DNA of 64,000 bases from Halichoerus grypus (lineage: Eukaryota > Chordata > Mammalia > Carnivora > Phocidae), in the NCBI RefSeq assembly GCF_964656455.1, contig NC_135722.1, forward strand, positions 93,553,313 to 93,617,312. The letters run 5' to 3'. Under the pieces are notes generated by a model. The model was not told the DNA's origin. It did not search any database and saw only the letters and a program-made list of their open reading frames with translations. The first letter of the stretch is position 1, and each line of letters opens with the position of its first letter. Below are positions 31,600-43,264 of this stretch, piece by piece. Made by a program: the position numbers and the translations under genes.

Positions 31600-32455
31600 G
31601 CAGGGCTAGAATTCCTGCTTCTGCTTGTTAATGACTCCCTACATGTCATCCTTTTCTCTCTTAAACTTTGGGCTTCCAAAACACGTTCCTTTCTGGAAAT
31701 CAGTACTTAAATATCTTGCCTGTACTAAGCCTCATGTATTCAAAAACCAAACTCACCTTCCCCCCTCCAAACCTGCTTCTTTCCAGATTCTTTTGGTTAA
31801 TGACACACGATCCATCCAATTTCCCAAGTTAGAAGCTCAAGATCAACCCTTGACTTCTCCCCCTTGCTTCTCTCTTCTATCCAATTAATCACTAAGTCCT
31901 GTCCAACTCTGCCTCCTAAATTTATTACACACCTGTTCTCTTCAGTCTGCTGTCCCCTCTCTGTGCTAACCCATTGTCAACTAACTATCACAAAGGCATA
32001 TCTTAGCAGATCTGGTCCTTCCAGTTTCGCCTTTGCAATTTTTCTCCAAATATGCAATAATCACACTACTCTTCTGCTTAAAACCTCGATAGCTCCCTAT
32101 ATCCTTTAGGATAAAACATCAGAACCTTCATAAGGCCAGTAAGACTGTATGATCTATTTCCTGGCCCCTCCCAGCCTTCCTTCAGGCCACTCCCCCCTGC
32201 TCTTATACACCAGTCACGTGAGATGTTTTTCAGTTCCTTGAACATGCTTCATTTTCCCAAACTGAGCAAGTGAATGTGTACCTCTCTCTTCAGGAACATT
32301 CCCCAATGCCGATGTCTCTGTTACCTTCCTTGTCTCAGCTTAAATCTTGCTTTCCCTGATATCTTAGACTAATTTCACACTCATTCTCATGACACCCTGC
32401 ATTTCTCTTTCCCACTATTCATCTTGCTTATAATTACTTACTGTTTTTCTTCCTC
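31600..32455 (+). mobile_element. Long L2 fragment
   Basis: 'cttgacttctcccccttgcttctctcttctatcc' + 'aattaatcactaagtcctgtccaactctgcctcctaaat', 'cactactcttctgcttaaaacc', 'ggataaaacatcagaacc', 'gcccctcccagccttccttcaggccac' and 'tcttatacaccagtcacgtg' are in L2 order over about 700 bp, one of the longest old-repeat tracts here. Confidence 0.75.
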
Positions 32456-32457
32456 CT

Positions 32458-32540
32458 ATATATACATATTTGACTACTGATATATTGATTATATATAAAC
32501 ATATATATTTGACTATATAAATAGATATATTTGACTATTA
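32458..32540. repeat. AT-rich low-complexity tract
   Basis: Almost pure A/T with the motif TATTTGACTA repeated three times at irregular spacing. Confidence 0.85.
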
Positions 32541-32779
32541 TTCTCAGTGCTAAGAGACATACATGGCATGTGGTAGATTCTCAGTAAAAATGAACAGCCT
32601 AGCAGGTCTGTCATTTTTGAATACTGTAAAACTGTGATAAACTTTATATTGAAACTGTATTTTAATATGCCCGCTTTGAATCCTTACATGAAAATGTTCT
32701 CGGAGTTGTTATAAACACATCCCAAAGAAGCAGTATTTAATAAAACCAGATTTAAAAAAAAAATGAACAGCCTAGCGCA

Positions 32780-32975
32780 AACCACCTGTGTGAAATCCTC
32801 CTGAATTCCCCCTGGCATATCTCTGTGCTCCCATAGCCCTTGGCTTTCATTCTGCCTTGGTTAATATTTACTGTTTTACTGGCCTTTCTCCTTTGTGAGT
32901 TTATGGGCTTCTTGAGGAAGAAGACCAGGTCTTCATCCCGCATGGTGCCAATGATGTTTACTGAATCAAAGAGGA
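32780..32975 (+). mobile_element. L2-like fragment
   Basis: 'ctgtgctcccatagcccttggctttcattctgcc', 'cttctcctttgtgag..atgggcttcttgaggaagaagaccaggtc' resemble L2 3' sequence. Confidence 0.55.
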
Positions 32976-33224
32976 AAGAGCTAAAAGCCTGAGCCCTGGA
33001 CATTACAATCCCTGTCCCTCACAAAAACGTCAGAAATGTGGAATGAGGTTGTATCCCCCAAAACCTCTAGAGACAAGTTATCCATTTCAGGAGATGGAAG
33101 AGCACAGAGAAACAGCAGAAGCTGGGCTTTAGCAGTAGATGTTTGTAACGTACATTTCAAAAATTGGCCATACCACTGAAATAAATAGAAATTAGGAACC
33201 ATTCATGACTTCCCCATCTTTCTG

Positions 33225-33895
33225 ATGCCCATTCCTCCAACAGGTACCAGAGCATCCTGAGTGTGGCTGACTATACTTCCTCTGCCCCATCAGCACCTCC
33301 TCTCTCTTGGGCCAGAATATCTTCATCTCTCACCTGTCAAGTCCACTCTCGTTTCCCCTAGCCTTTCCCCCCCTCGTATACCATCCTCATCGCTGGCAGA
33401 GTCATTATTCTAGAATATAGATTTGACTGTATTACCTCTGCTTATGCCTTTGGACTCCCTGTTAGCTGCAGGATCTCTTTTCCGCATGGCATCCAAGGTA
33501 CTCGATGATGGTGCCCAAATCCACGCTTTGAGGCTCAACTCTGCCATTTCCCTCCCATGCCCCCTACATCTCAACAACCCTGAATTCTCTCTTTCCCTCA
33601 ACACATTGTTTCCTTCCTTGTCTTTGCACATGCTGGGATGCTGCTTCCCTATTTCCACACATGATGTCTTCTACATAATTTTCTATATCCAGACCAAGTA
33701 TCTCTCTGCGCAATATAGCGGAGTTAGCTGTTCCTACCAGGGACTCACAGATCTGTTTGGGTATCCATTAAGCTGTGTTTTCCTTTACGGAACCCAAAGA
33801 AGATAGAACAGCGTCTTTTACTTCTTTGGATCTCTGGTGCCTATCATCTACTGGGTATGCAATAAATGTTGAATATATAAAGGAATAAAGTCTAG
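33225..33895 (+). mobile_element. Long L2 fragment
   Basis: 'ggcagagtcattattctagaatatagatttgactg', 'ctgttagctgcaggatctc', 'cacatgctgggatgctgcttccc' and 'gcctatcatctactgggtatgcaataaatgttgaat' are in L2 order and reach the natural 3' end. Confidence 0.75.
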
Positions 33896-33953
33896 GTCTT
33901 TGTGAGTCAGGTTCGTGGAAGAGACCTCCCTATCTGTCTAGGCTTTTGTTTCT

Positions 33954-34885
33954 TTTTTTTTTTTTTTTAATTTTTTTATTGTTATGTTAATCCCCCTACA
34001 TTACATCATTAGTTTTAGATATAGTGTTCCATGATTCATTGTTTGTGCATAACACCCAGTGCTCCATGCAGAACGTGCCCTCCTCAATACCCATCACCAG
34101 GCTAACCCATCCTCCCAACCCCCTCCCCTCTAGAACCCTCAGTTTGTTTTTCAGAGTCCATCGTCTCTCATGGTTCTTCTCCCCCTCCGATTTCCCCCCC
34201 TTCATTCTTCCCCTCCTGCTACATTCTTCTTCTTTTTTTCTTTCTTAACATATATTGCATTATTTGTTTCAGAGGTACAGATCTGAGATTCAACAGTCTT
34301 GCACAGTTCACAGCGCTTACCAGAACACATACCCTCCCCAGTGTCCATCACCCAGTCACCCCATCCCTCCCACCCCACCCCCCACTCCAGCAACCCTCAG
34401 TTTGTTTCCTGAGATTAAGAATTCCTCATATCAGTGAGGTCATATGATACATGTCTTTCTCTGTTTGACTTATTTCGCTCAGCATAATACCCTCCAGTTC
34501 CATCCACGTCGTTGCAAATGGCAAGATCTTATTCCTTTTGATGGCTGCATAATATTCCATTGTATATATATACCACATCTTCTTTATCCATTCATCTGTT
34601 GATGGACATCTTGGCTCTTTCCACAGTTTGGCTATTGTGGACATTGCTGCTATAAACATCGGGGTGCACGTAGCCTTTCGGGTCCCTACTTTTGTATCTT
34701 TGGGGTAAATACCCAGTAGTGCAATTGCTGGATCATATGGTAGCTCTATTTTCAACTTTTTGAGGAACCTCCATACTGTTTTCCAGAGTGGCTGCACCAG
34801 CTTGCATTCCCACCAACAGTGTAGGAGGGTTCCCCTTTCTCCGCATCCCCGCCAACATCTGTCATTTCCTGACTTGTTAATTTTA
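33954..34885 (-). mobile_element. Carnivore LINE-1, 5'-truncated (ORF2 C-terminus + 3' UTR)
   Basis: Poly-T at 33954-33968 is the complemented poly-A tail. Then comes about 460 bp of C-rich (on the plus strand) 3' UTR, then the end of ORF2. A perfect 15-bp TSD (TAGGCTTTTGTTTCT) lies at 33939-33953 and 34886-34900. This is a single truncated insertion of about 932 bp with little visible decay. The 3' UTR matches the smaller L1 at 10903. Confidence 0.97.
34426..34884 (-). pseudogene. LINE-1 ORF2 protein, C-terminal fragment
   Basis: The last 152 codons of the L1 ORF2 protein (endonuclease-reverse transcriptase), followed by TGA. ORF2p normally has about 1,275 residues and makes cDNA from its own RNA at nicked target sites; this piece covers only the C-terminal cysteine-rich segment, not the endonuclease or RT domains. 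Visible family hallmarks are [20 protein letters not shown] near the start, then [29 protein letters not shown] and KMWYIYTMEYYAAIKRNKI. The frame is uninterrupted with no stop or frameshift, suggesting a fairly recent insertion. There is no start codon or promoter, so it cannot make a functional protein. Confidence 0.96.
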
Positions 34886-35497
34886 TAGGCTTTTGTTTCT
34901 TAACTAGAAGATTGTGTATTTAGCCTCTCTATCATGACAAACTGTTCTTGTTAGAGTTCTATTACTCTAACTTTCTGTTACCCATATGCTGATGGGCTAT
35001 CCAACTATAAATTCTGTTGCCCAATTACTATATGTATAAGAACTGCAAAGGAAAGCATCTTAGTGTGCTAAGACCTTAAGTACATTCCAAGGGCAAATAA
35101 ACACATGGGGAATATAGGCCATTGGTATTATCCATGTGATTGCTTTAATGTCATTTTGCTGATCATTTAAGTGCTTCCTCTTCTCTAATCAACTTCTTAA
35201 GTGCAAATAATTGAGGGTTGTCAAAACATTTTAAATAGTTGCGACCTTTGTGCATACAGTGAGTAAGAAGGTGCAGAAAAAGTACTGGCCTCCAAAAGAG
35301 GGAAAAGTTCACTCCTGAACAGCTTACGAAATGACAAAAGGAGTTTATATAAAGCTTGATAGGAAACAGGAAGTCAAAAAAAACCAAAACTGTGATAAGG
35401 ACAGAGAAATGCTGACCCAGAAAAGACTATCTGAAAATGCAGACTGAAAATGCGGGAACTTCTTGACACAGATGCAAGATCATCCATTGCTCTGAGG

Positions 35498-35528
35498 TTT
35501 TGTGTTTTTGTTTTTGTTTTTGTTTTTG
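35498..35528. repeat. (TTTTTG)n simple repeat
   Basis: About four units of TTTTTG after GTTTTGTG. Confidence 0.92.
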
Positions 35529-35991
35529 AAGATAGGGCTGAAAAAGTGAGAACTGAACTCCTAATTCTGTAAGACAAGCATGTCTGATGAGAGGGGGGAA
35601 AAGGATTATTCACTCTACTGGAATTGCTTGAATGGAAACTTCTTGATGAGAGCTGCATCTTAAAATACTCATCCAGTGATGAGGAGTTATTTCAAGATGT
35701 GAAGTCAGGGAGGACGCTGCAGGGAGGTTTGTATGTGAAGCACGCCATGTCTGTAGGATGGCGAATTGAGCCAGATGAGCAGCGTGCTGACAACAGTTCC
35801 CACTGGCCTTTCTGGACAGTTGGTTCCCATCCCAGTGGCATACTGGAAGCCATCAACAACCAGTAAATCTATGAATGCTGCCCAAGCAAAAGGGTGGGGT
35901 CAGGCCTTGAGCTGCTTCCTTTCTCCTTGGTAATCCCCATCTGCCAGGCAGAGTCCTTCACTCTGGCTCAGCCACCCTAAACTCTTCTCAG

Positions 35992-36027
35992 TTCTCTCTC
36001 TCTCTCTCTTTTTCTCTCTCTCTCTCC
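35992..36027. repeat. (TC)n microsatellite
   Basis: About 17 TC units with one TTTTT interruption. Confidence 0.93.
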
Positions 36028-36114
36028 CCATCTGCCCCCAGGCCTCCAGCCTTCTTTCTGTGCTCATGAAACCAAAATCTTTTGAAGTATAAATCTCAAG
36101 AGAGGAGAAATTAA

Positions 36115-36400
36115 ATTTCAACTGCCCAATTCAGCTCCCTGTTCTTGTATATCATTCAAGACCCAAGTCAATGTCACCTCCTCTGATACTTCATCCAGTT
36201 CTCCCAGGCAGCAAGACACTCCTCCTCCTGATTTAATACATTCCTGTACATACCTCTATTTTCCTACACTCCTCTATCACTACTACGATCATGTGGTTGC
36301 ATCCCTTGGGTGCCTTCAGGTCAAAGACTAGAAATCTCCCTTCCCCCCAAGCCTAGCACAAAGCTATCCAATGCATGTTTGTGGAATAAATGAATGAATG
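36115..36400 (+). mobile_element. L2 3' end
   Basis: 'cattcaagacccaagtcaatgtcacctcctctgatacttc', 'ttcaggtcaaagactagaaatc' and 'gcctagcacaaagctatccaatgcatgtttgtggaataaatg' follow L2 to its end. Confidence 0.75.
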
Positions 36401-37612
36401 TGCTTCTGAATGATGACTGTGGAAAGTAGATTTTGTCTATTGACACCCTTTTAAAGACAAGAGCCAAACAAGTTGAATGGCAGCAATTGCCCACATGAAA
36501 CTCTGATTTGGGCTGAGCTTCAGTGCATGGCACTCGAGCCACATAAACAAGCAGACTGGAGGGCTGGGATTTGTTTCCAGGGACTTATCAGTGACATACT
36601 TGAGGATGTTAACACTCCCCTTTCCAAAGTCAATTCCCAGTCACTGCCAGACCTCTTCTCCTAAAGCACTTATTAAACTAGGCACCAGAGAGCTCCAGAA
36701 ATAAAGGAGCTGGAAGACTACACTTGCATTTGTGATGATTTGGATTAAAATTTAATTGGGTTTGAGACGGAGTGAGTGGGAAGGTAAGGTTAGTTTTCTA
36801 GTGCAAAGGGGAGCTCATTTTCTGTTTGTGTGAAGTCACCTCTTTATTCATGCCACCAGTACATTCGCTCCCCATATCCACAGTCCTTTTTCAATTCCTA
36901 TCTAGCACAAGGCTTTGGGTCCCTAAAGAGAGGAAAGCCAATTACATAACCAATATGGGTGGGAGACATTGACCCTGACATCCCAAAGGCCTTTTAAAAC
37001 CTTCTGTTTGATATTATCTAGGTACAGTGATGGCTATACCATAATAAGTCAGGAATTTCAATACAACTCATTGGAAGAGATGGAAATGTTTCACTGGGGG
37101 GAGAGAGGGAGGGAAGGTGGAATTCTGGTACTATTTGAAGAGAAGGAGCCATTTGGGGAAACTTGAATCTTAAAACTAGCTCAACTTTTTAGGTTTTATG
37201 GCTAATACCTGTTGAATGGAGTCCAGAATGCTGTCAGTCCCTTTGAATGGGCATAGGAAATTTTAGGGGAAGCCTTTTATGATAAAGTTGCTGGCAGACT
37301 CAGAACCCTCACTCTAAGGCTATTTTAAATTGGCTTGTTAGCTTATTTAATTGAGGCTTGCTGGGAGTGGGAAGAGGGGTGGTGGGAAGACAATCCATGA
37401 TTTCACCTCCATTATAAACACAGGAAATGAGTGGAGTTATAAGAGGACTTCACCGGTTGTATTTTACAAGCGGCAGGAAATACCATGGGAGGACATAAGC
37501 CTACCTTAAGGCGAGATGAAGTCCAGCCAGGAACAAAATTCCTGAGTCTGTTAGGATACAGATACCTAAAATGTGTAGGGCCTGAGCAAGAGTAAGAAGG
37601 GAGGCCCAGATA
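36401..37612. other. Single-copy sequence, no gene recognised
   Basis: No repeat signature. The AT-rich string GGATTAAAATTTAATTGGG near 36740-36760 is unique-looking. Frames are short (up to about 73 codons). Confidence 0.4.
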
Positions 37613-37632
37613 CCCATCGTCTGAAGTGTTTG

Positions 37633-37811
37633 TTTTTGTTGTTTTTTTTTTAAAGATTTTATTTATTTGACAGAGCACAAGCAGAGGGAGAGAGAGGGAG
37701 AAGCAGGCTCCCTGCTGAGCAAGGAGCCTGATGTGGGACTCGATCCCAGGACCCTGGCATCATGACCCGGGCCGAAGGCAGCCGCTTAACCGACTGAGCC
37801 ACCCAGGCATC
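37633..37811 (-). mobile_element. CAN-SINE
   Basis: Poly-T, AAAGATTTTATTTATTTGAC tail, GA-rich body, then the head complement CGACTGAGCCACCCAGGCATC. A 20-bp TSD (CCCATCGTCTGAA[G/A]TGTTTG, one mismatch) lies at 37613-37632 and 37812-37831. Confidence 0.96.
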
Positions 37812-37831
37812 CCCATCGTCTGAAATGTTTG

Positions 37832-38984
37832 AAGGTAATAGATCAAGTGAACAAACTGGTAAATTAAACAGGCCTTATCTCCTACTTGACAAACATCCCT
37901 TCATAACGGCCTGGTGAGATTTCTTGGGCTCCCCAGCATTGTGTGTAAGAGACAGCAACTGACAGTCCCTGATTCCTCTACCTGTGGTGTGCCCCCATCT
38001 ACTTTATACTCTGCCCCTTGCTTTTTTGGGTGCCAGGAGGGGCCCCACATGCATGTGGATGGATATTCCAGGAGTATATCAAAGCTCTGTCTACACCTCC
38101 ATGAATAGCTGCTCCTTGGTCATCCTCAGGGCTAGAGGTGTCTCTCCTCAGGAGGCTGGACATGGGGAAGAAACCCCAGAAACAGGTTCTTAGTCATCTG
38201 GGTCTCTAATACCCCGTATGTAGAGTGTGTGTTCGGGGGAGAGGGGGGACCTGGGGGACATGGGCTCCAGGTAAGCAAATCTCCATGAACCTAAGGAGTC
38301 TTCACTCTGCACTCAACGGCAAGGCCATGGGAAGACCAGAATGGAGTCTTCTGCTCAAGAGCAGGTCTAGGTACAAAAGCTTCAGGAGTGAGTTATGTCC
38401 GAGAGAAGTTGAAATGAACCAGGAATAGTGACATCCCTACATTATGGAGGCTATAGGTGCCTGCGGGTCCTTCTGTAGAACCATCAGGGGGTAGAGGGAG
38501 TCATTGTTGGGGGAGGGAGGAGAGGAAAGGGACAGATACGGACAGGGGGTGAATAAGGAATCACACATTGCATCACGGTGGACTAAAGAGAGCAGCTCTG
38601 TCGTCTGGCTGGGTAATGGCTGGATAATGCAGTGTGTGACACCTCAGCAAGGGCATTTGCCTCTGGATGGGCCTCTCCGGGGGAGTCTGAGGGGCTGGCC
38701 GGCAGCAGAAATGAATCCACTAGGGGGCTACTGCCTTCACCTGACTGAGGTGGCAGCTTCCAGAGACAGACTGGTGATGTCACACAGGCCCCTGAACAAA
38801 TGTGTTCAAAAGGAAACGGTCCAGTCCTTCCGTGTATCCTTTAAGATAACTAGGGACTCAGAGCAGTTACTCTGGGGCCTCTGCAGCCTCGTCCTTGCCT
38901 GGCCAGCCTCTGTGGTACCAGCCTCCATTCTGTCAGGAGGGGTTTCACTGGTAAGCAGGGACGGCAAGGTGTAGAGACCCAGGT
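37832..38984. other. Single-copy sequence, no gene recognised
   Basis: A plus-strand frame of 156 codons (38504-38974) is the longest non-repeat frame in the middle of the window. It shows no family resemblance or splice context that I trust. Confidence 0.4.
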
Positions 38985-38989
38985 CCTAC

Positions 38990-39425
38990 TCTTTTTTTAA
39001 GTTTTTATTATGGAATTGTCCAGATACATATGAAAGCAGAGAATATGGTATAACTTCAATAATTACAATGATCAATATTTTGCCAAATTGTTCATCTATG
39101 CCTCAACTTGTCCCCCCCCCCCCAGCACTGGCATCTTTTAAAGCAAACTCCAGACATCGTACCATTTCACCTCAAAATACTTATTATAAAGACTTCTTCC
39201 CCCCCCCCGAGAATATTTTAAAACAACCCAGACATCAGTATGCATTTCTAATGACTGTTTTTTCTTTAACCCAATCACTGTGCTATTATCATATCTAACG
39301 TTTACTATCATTCCCTAATATCATTGATTACCAAATCCACATTCATTTTTCCCTGATTGCCTCAATAATGTCCTTTTTGCATTTCGTTTGTTTGAATCAG
39401 GGGCAGACAAGGTCCTGGCCTTATC
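38990..39425. mobile_element. Old L1 (L1M-type) 3' region, orientation uncertain
   Basis: 'aagcagagaatatggtataac', 'tcaatattttgccaaattgttc', 'aaagcaaactccagacatcgtacc', 'tttcacctcaaaatac' and 'gtttgtttgaatcagg' match a repeat I remember as ancient mammalian L1M 3' sequence. Contains poly-C runs at about 39111-39123 and 39200-39208. Confidence 0.5.
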
Positions 39426-40039
39426 TTAGCAGGATGGAAAACCCTTCTATGTGGGTTAAGAACCAGAACCTCTCACACACCTCCTCCTGAAAACCATTCA
39501 GCACCTCAGCTGAAGAGAGCCACAAGGTCAAAACCGAGGAGCCTTCATCTTGGGAGTTTCTGGCCTCTCCAGAAGGATGTCCCAGTGGCAGCTGCAGGCG
39601 GCTGAGCCCCTGCTGCCTGGGAGTAGCTTGCTCTGCGGTCCAAGAGTGAGAACCAGTGCCCAGAGCTTCCAAGTACTTACAGGATTTGGGTCACTGAGTA
39701 GCAGCAGATGTTCAGTGAAACTGGGCTCCTGCGTACTCTGGTACTGCCTTTACTTTTCAGGATTTGATCTTTCTAGTGAAAGGCCAAAAGCGAACCGCAT
39801 GGGGTGCTACAAAGAGTGGAAAGCAGGGACTGTGGACAATTTCTCTCTCTACCCCATCTGACTCCGTGGCCGTGACCGCAAGCCCCTCACCAGTCAGTTC
39901 CTTCATCCCTGAGGTGAGAGGGACGGACTCTGTAATCCCTAAGACCCTCCAGCTCTGTCATTCGACAATCCCAAGCTCAAAAGCCACCAAGCGACCACTA
40001 CGTTTCTGGCACTGTGATAGATGTGGGAGTACGCAGATG
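39426..40039. other. Single-copy sequence
   Basis: No gene or repeat recognised. Overlapping frames of 103-111 codons (39550-40099) have no domain. Confidence 0.35.
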
Positions 40040-40150
40040 TCCCTCCTCTTAGATTATCAGCTCTTTGTGGGCAGTGGCCGTGGCCGTACCAGATTCTAGC
40101 ACCAGAGGCACGGAGTCGGCAGTCAGTCGATGATGTCGTTGAATGAAAAT
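40040..40150 (+). mobile_element. L2 3' end
   Basis: 'cctcttagattatcagctctttgtgggcagtggcc' to 'gatgtcgttgaatgaa' resembles an L2 3' terminus. Confidence 0.55.
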
Positions 40151-40255
40151 CAATCTGACTACCAATTATTGAATATTCATGCCAAGCCAGACACTGTGCG
40201 GGACTAGGGTTCACAAATATCTTCTTGGAGAGCTGATGTTTCGAGAGAGAGCTGG
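40151..40255 (-). mobile_element. L2 or MIR fragment (inverted)
   Basis: 'ccaattattgaatattcatgccaagccagacactgtgcgggactagggttcacaa' is an inverted L2/MIR-like end. Together with the preceding plus-strand L2 end, two old 3' ends lie tail-to-tail. Confidence 0.45.
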
Positions 40256-42160
40256 TCAGTGGAGAAGGAAAGTTCTCTAACAAGTGGTTTGTGGGTCTGA
40301 ACAGCTCAGACCTACAATATACACATTGCACTGGTGGCCGCAATATACGGATTTCCTGCTTTTCACGCTGAAACCCACTGAATCCAACAGGAACACAACA
40401 GAGGGTGGTCCTAGCAAAAATAAAGTGCAGAAAGCTGTCTGTGCCAATTTACAAAGGGGAACATCTCCCAAGCAGCACCCAGAGCCCTTTTAACGGTCAG
40501 TCTTCCCAAAGGGAGGCCACGGGAATGATGCAGATTGCTCAAAGTTCCATAGATGAACCCAAAGTTCCATAGATTCTCGAATCCTCCTGAAAACTGAGTA
40601 CAGATCCACCCAGGACAACTGCACAGTTCCTCCTCACCATGGGCTAAAACTACAGGGCAGGAGAGGGTCCCGACTGCGCGGACTTCCTATAGGTGAGGGC
40701 TGTGATCCCTCAGCATGGGAACTATGCCGCTGTCCTGCCTAGGAGGGGAGAGTGAAGCCACTGTGCCAAGGCCCTCTGGGTCCTTGGGTAGGACAAGGAT
40801 TTCTTGAATTCACAAAGCTGGCACTGGGGGGGGGGGTCTGAATCATGACCCTGAAGTGAGGTCTCCAATACCAAGTCCACATCTGGGAGACAATGCCTTA
40901 TGCTCTACCTGAAGAACCCACATAAACATACTGCCAAGAAAAGCCTTCCAGAAAGCACCTTCCAGTAAAACAAAACCCAAATCCCTTTCAAAACATTAAC
41001 TGGGTTCTGTGGATTCCAGACAACGGCATCCCCATCCTTTCTCTGCTGGTACGTATCTCGGGGGGCCTCCCGAGGTCCCTGACGAGGGCACTGAAGTGTC
41101 ATTTTAGATCTTCGAGATCACCAAGTCTAGCCCCTCCACCAAGTCACAGACAACTTCTTCCTCTGGGTCTGTCCGGCAACCCTGGAGAATGCGGGAACTT
41201 CTCCACAGTAAGCGAAGACACCTTGTCCTCCTGACCAGGAGGAGTTTCTGGCCGGTTACTGCTGGTGCAGGCCCATGGCTGCCCTGTGCTTTGGACTCTC
41301 AAAGCTTCTGTGTAGCTCAGCACATGTGGTGGGAACAATAAAGAACTCTGCCACAGATACCACGAGAAGCCCTTGAAGCTGTATGTGTGTGTGCAGGCAG
41401 GAGCCTCCAGCAGGATGTAGTTGAAAATCAGACCCACATGGCCCTGGCAGAGACTAGGGCTGCCAATTAAGGCTCAGAAGTTTGGAGAGGAAAAGCTGGA
41501 GCCAATGACTTGTTAACAATTAGCAGTCTAAATTAAAAAAAAAAAAAAAAGATCCTGAGACCAGAGGACTAGAGGAAATATTTCACTGAGAAATCATCAA
41601 AAGAGCACCAAGTGTGAGAATCCCTTCCACCAGAAAGCTCAAAGCCGCTTATGAATGTGAAAATACTTCTAACTTTCCCACATGGGAGTCAGGGCAGACA
41701 GAATATTGCCCCTATTTCTCACAGCAAAGCTTCCACTCTCCTTTATTCTATTCTAGAATGAAAACTGGACTAGTCAGAAATTCCTTAACAAGGACAATTT
41801 TTATTTTTCAAAGAGCTTGTTGATATTCTGCTTGAAGACGAGAGGATACATATTCTCAAAGTGCCCATACTTCTTTAAGAAAGGGGGTACAGCAAGACTC
41901 TAAATTTGTATTTGCTTACATAAATTCTAGAAGGGTACCCAAAAAATTAGTAAGAGTGGTTTCTTTGGGCAGAGATGGGGACAAAAGGGTGGATGGGCAT
42001 AGGCGTAGGAGCAAGACTTGCAATGCTACCTAGTAAATAATAAAATTAAGTGCAAATTTATTCGACATAAAGATAAAACAAGCAATGGACCCCCAGTTTT
42101 CCTTTTGAGTAGGCTATATTTTGGGGGACTAGAGTATAGTGCATAGCTCCCACATTATCT
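40256..42160. other. Single-copy sequence, no gene recognised
   Basis: No dispersed repeat is confidently seen over about 1.9 kb. It has a G11 run at 40826-40836 and an A17 run at about 41534-41550. Frames are under 100 codons. Confidence 0.4.
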
Positions 42161-42171
42161 AAAGAGGAGGT

Positions 42172-42363
42172 GGGGGCGCCTGGGTGGCTCAGTCGTTAAG
42201 CGTCTGCCTTCGGCTCAGGTCATGATCCCAGGGTCCTGGGATCGAGCCCCGCGTCAGGCTCCCTGCTCGGCGGGGAGCCTGCTTCTCCCTCTCCCACTCC
42301 CCCTGCTTGTGTTCCCTCTCTCGCTGTGTCTGTCAAATAAATAAATAAAATTAAAAAAAAAAA
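42172..42363 (+). mobile_element. CAN-SINE, young subfamily
   Basis: GTCGTTAAG head and CCCACTCCCCCTGCTTG body, slightly shorter CT stretch (CTGTGTCTGTCAAAT). TSD AAAGAGGAGGT at 42161-42171 and 42364-42374. Confidence 0.96.
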
Positions 42364-42539
42364 AAAGAGGAGGTAGGGAGAGGAAGCAGGACCTTCTCAA
42401 GGTCACCCTGAAAGTCATGGGAGAAGGAAACACTCCCTAGCCTTGCCTGCTGGCCACAGATGGTGTTGGGCCCTCTCTGAAATGGTGGGTGACCTTCAAC
42501 TTACACTTAATGAGGGTGAGGAACTCAAGTCATCCAGCT

Positions 42540-43000
42540 GGTTTGCTTCCTTTTGTGTTCTTCTACGCTCCTCACAGCGATCAGAATGATTTTATTAAAA
42601 TACAAACTTCATTGTGTCACTCGAATTCACCGATGACTGGCTTCATCCTTCAGATGAAGTCCGAAATCCCTTGGCATTTAAGGTTCTTACAGCGCTCACC
42701 GACCCCTCCCTCCTCACCTGCCACCTCCCATCTCCTCTTGCCGCTTCCCCTTCTCCACTGCACATCACTCCCTCACATAGCAAGACTTTTCAAGCCTCCG
42801 TGCCTCTGCTCATGCCGCTGCCCCTGCCTGTAATGCCTTTCCCCTTTCCTCCACCTGGCGAATTCCTGCTGACACTTGATTTTAAGACTTTTTTTTTTTT
42901 TTTTAGGTAATCTCTACACCCGTCATAGGGCTCGAACTTACAACCAGGAGACCTACGGACTAAGCTAGCCAGGTGCCCCCCTGCTGATACTTTAAAATCA
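42540..43000 (+). mobile_element. L2, interrupted by a short tRNA-like SINE
   Basis: 'gatcagaatgattttattaaaatacaaacttcattgtgtcactc', 'cttcatccttcagatgaagtccgaaatcccttggc', 'gccgctgcccctgcctgtaatgcc' and 'ctggcgaattcctgctgac' are in L2 order. The SINE at about 42885-42978 splits it. Confidence 0.8.
42885..42978 (-). mobile_element. Short CAN-SINE (tRNA head + poly-A type)
   Basis: Poly-T followed by TAGGTAATCTCTACACCC, 'gggctcgaacttacaacc' and CTAGCCAGGTGCCCC is the complement of a short carnivore tRNA-like SINE without the CT-rich body. Flanking near-repeats CCTGCTGACACTTGATTTTAA and CCTGCTGATACTTTAAAATC look like the target duplication. It is nested in an L2. Confidence 0.8.
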
Positions 43001-43264
43001 ACTGCTAGCTCTGCTGAGAAGCAGCCTCTAGCTCAGGCTTAGCGCTAGCTCCCTCGTGGCACACGGCTCTTTGAATGACCCCTAGTACAGGGCTTCCCAC
43101 CCGGCTGGGCATCATTACGTGGCAATAATCCACGTCTGCGTCTGCCTCTCAGGGAATTGTCAATTCCTGTGCGGCGGAGTCCATGGTGGTTGTCCTTTAT
43201 GCCACACTGGTGACACAGAACGTGCTGTCTGTTGAACAGCAGACCCCTAGCACAAGGCGACCCC

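Larger units (their letters stand above)
34901..36114. other. Single-copy sequence with simple repeats
   Basis: AT-rich, no gene or dispersed repeat recognised. Contains the (TTTTTG)n and (TC)n tracts listed separately. Confidence 0.4.

Noticed and set aside
38504..38974. 156-codon plus-strand frame ending near a GGTAAG donor-like site
   Set aside because: No acceptor or upstream exon was found, no recognisable domain, and frames of this length are expected by chance.
43117..43135. Small hairpin ACGTGG...CCACGT with 7-base loop
   Set aside because: Only a 6-bp stem with no context; expected by chance in 64 kb.
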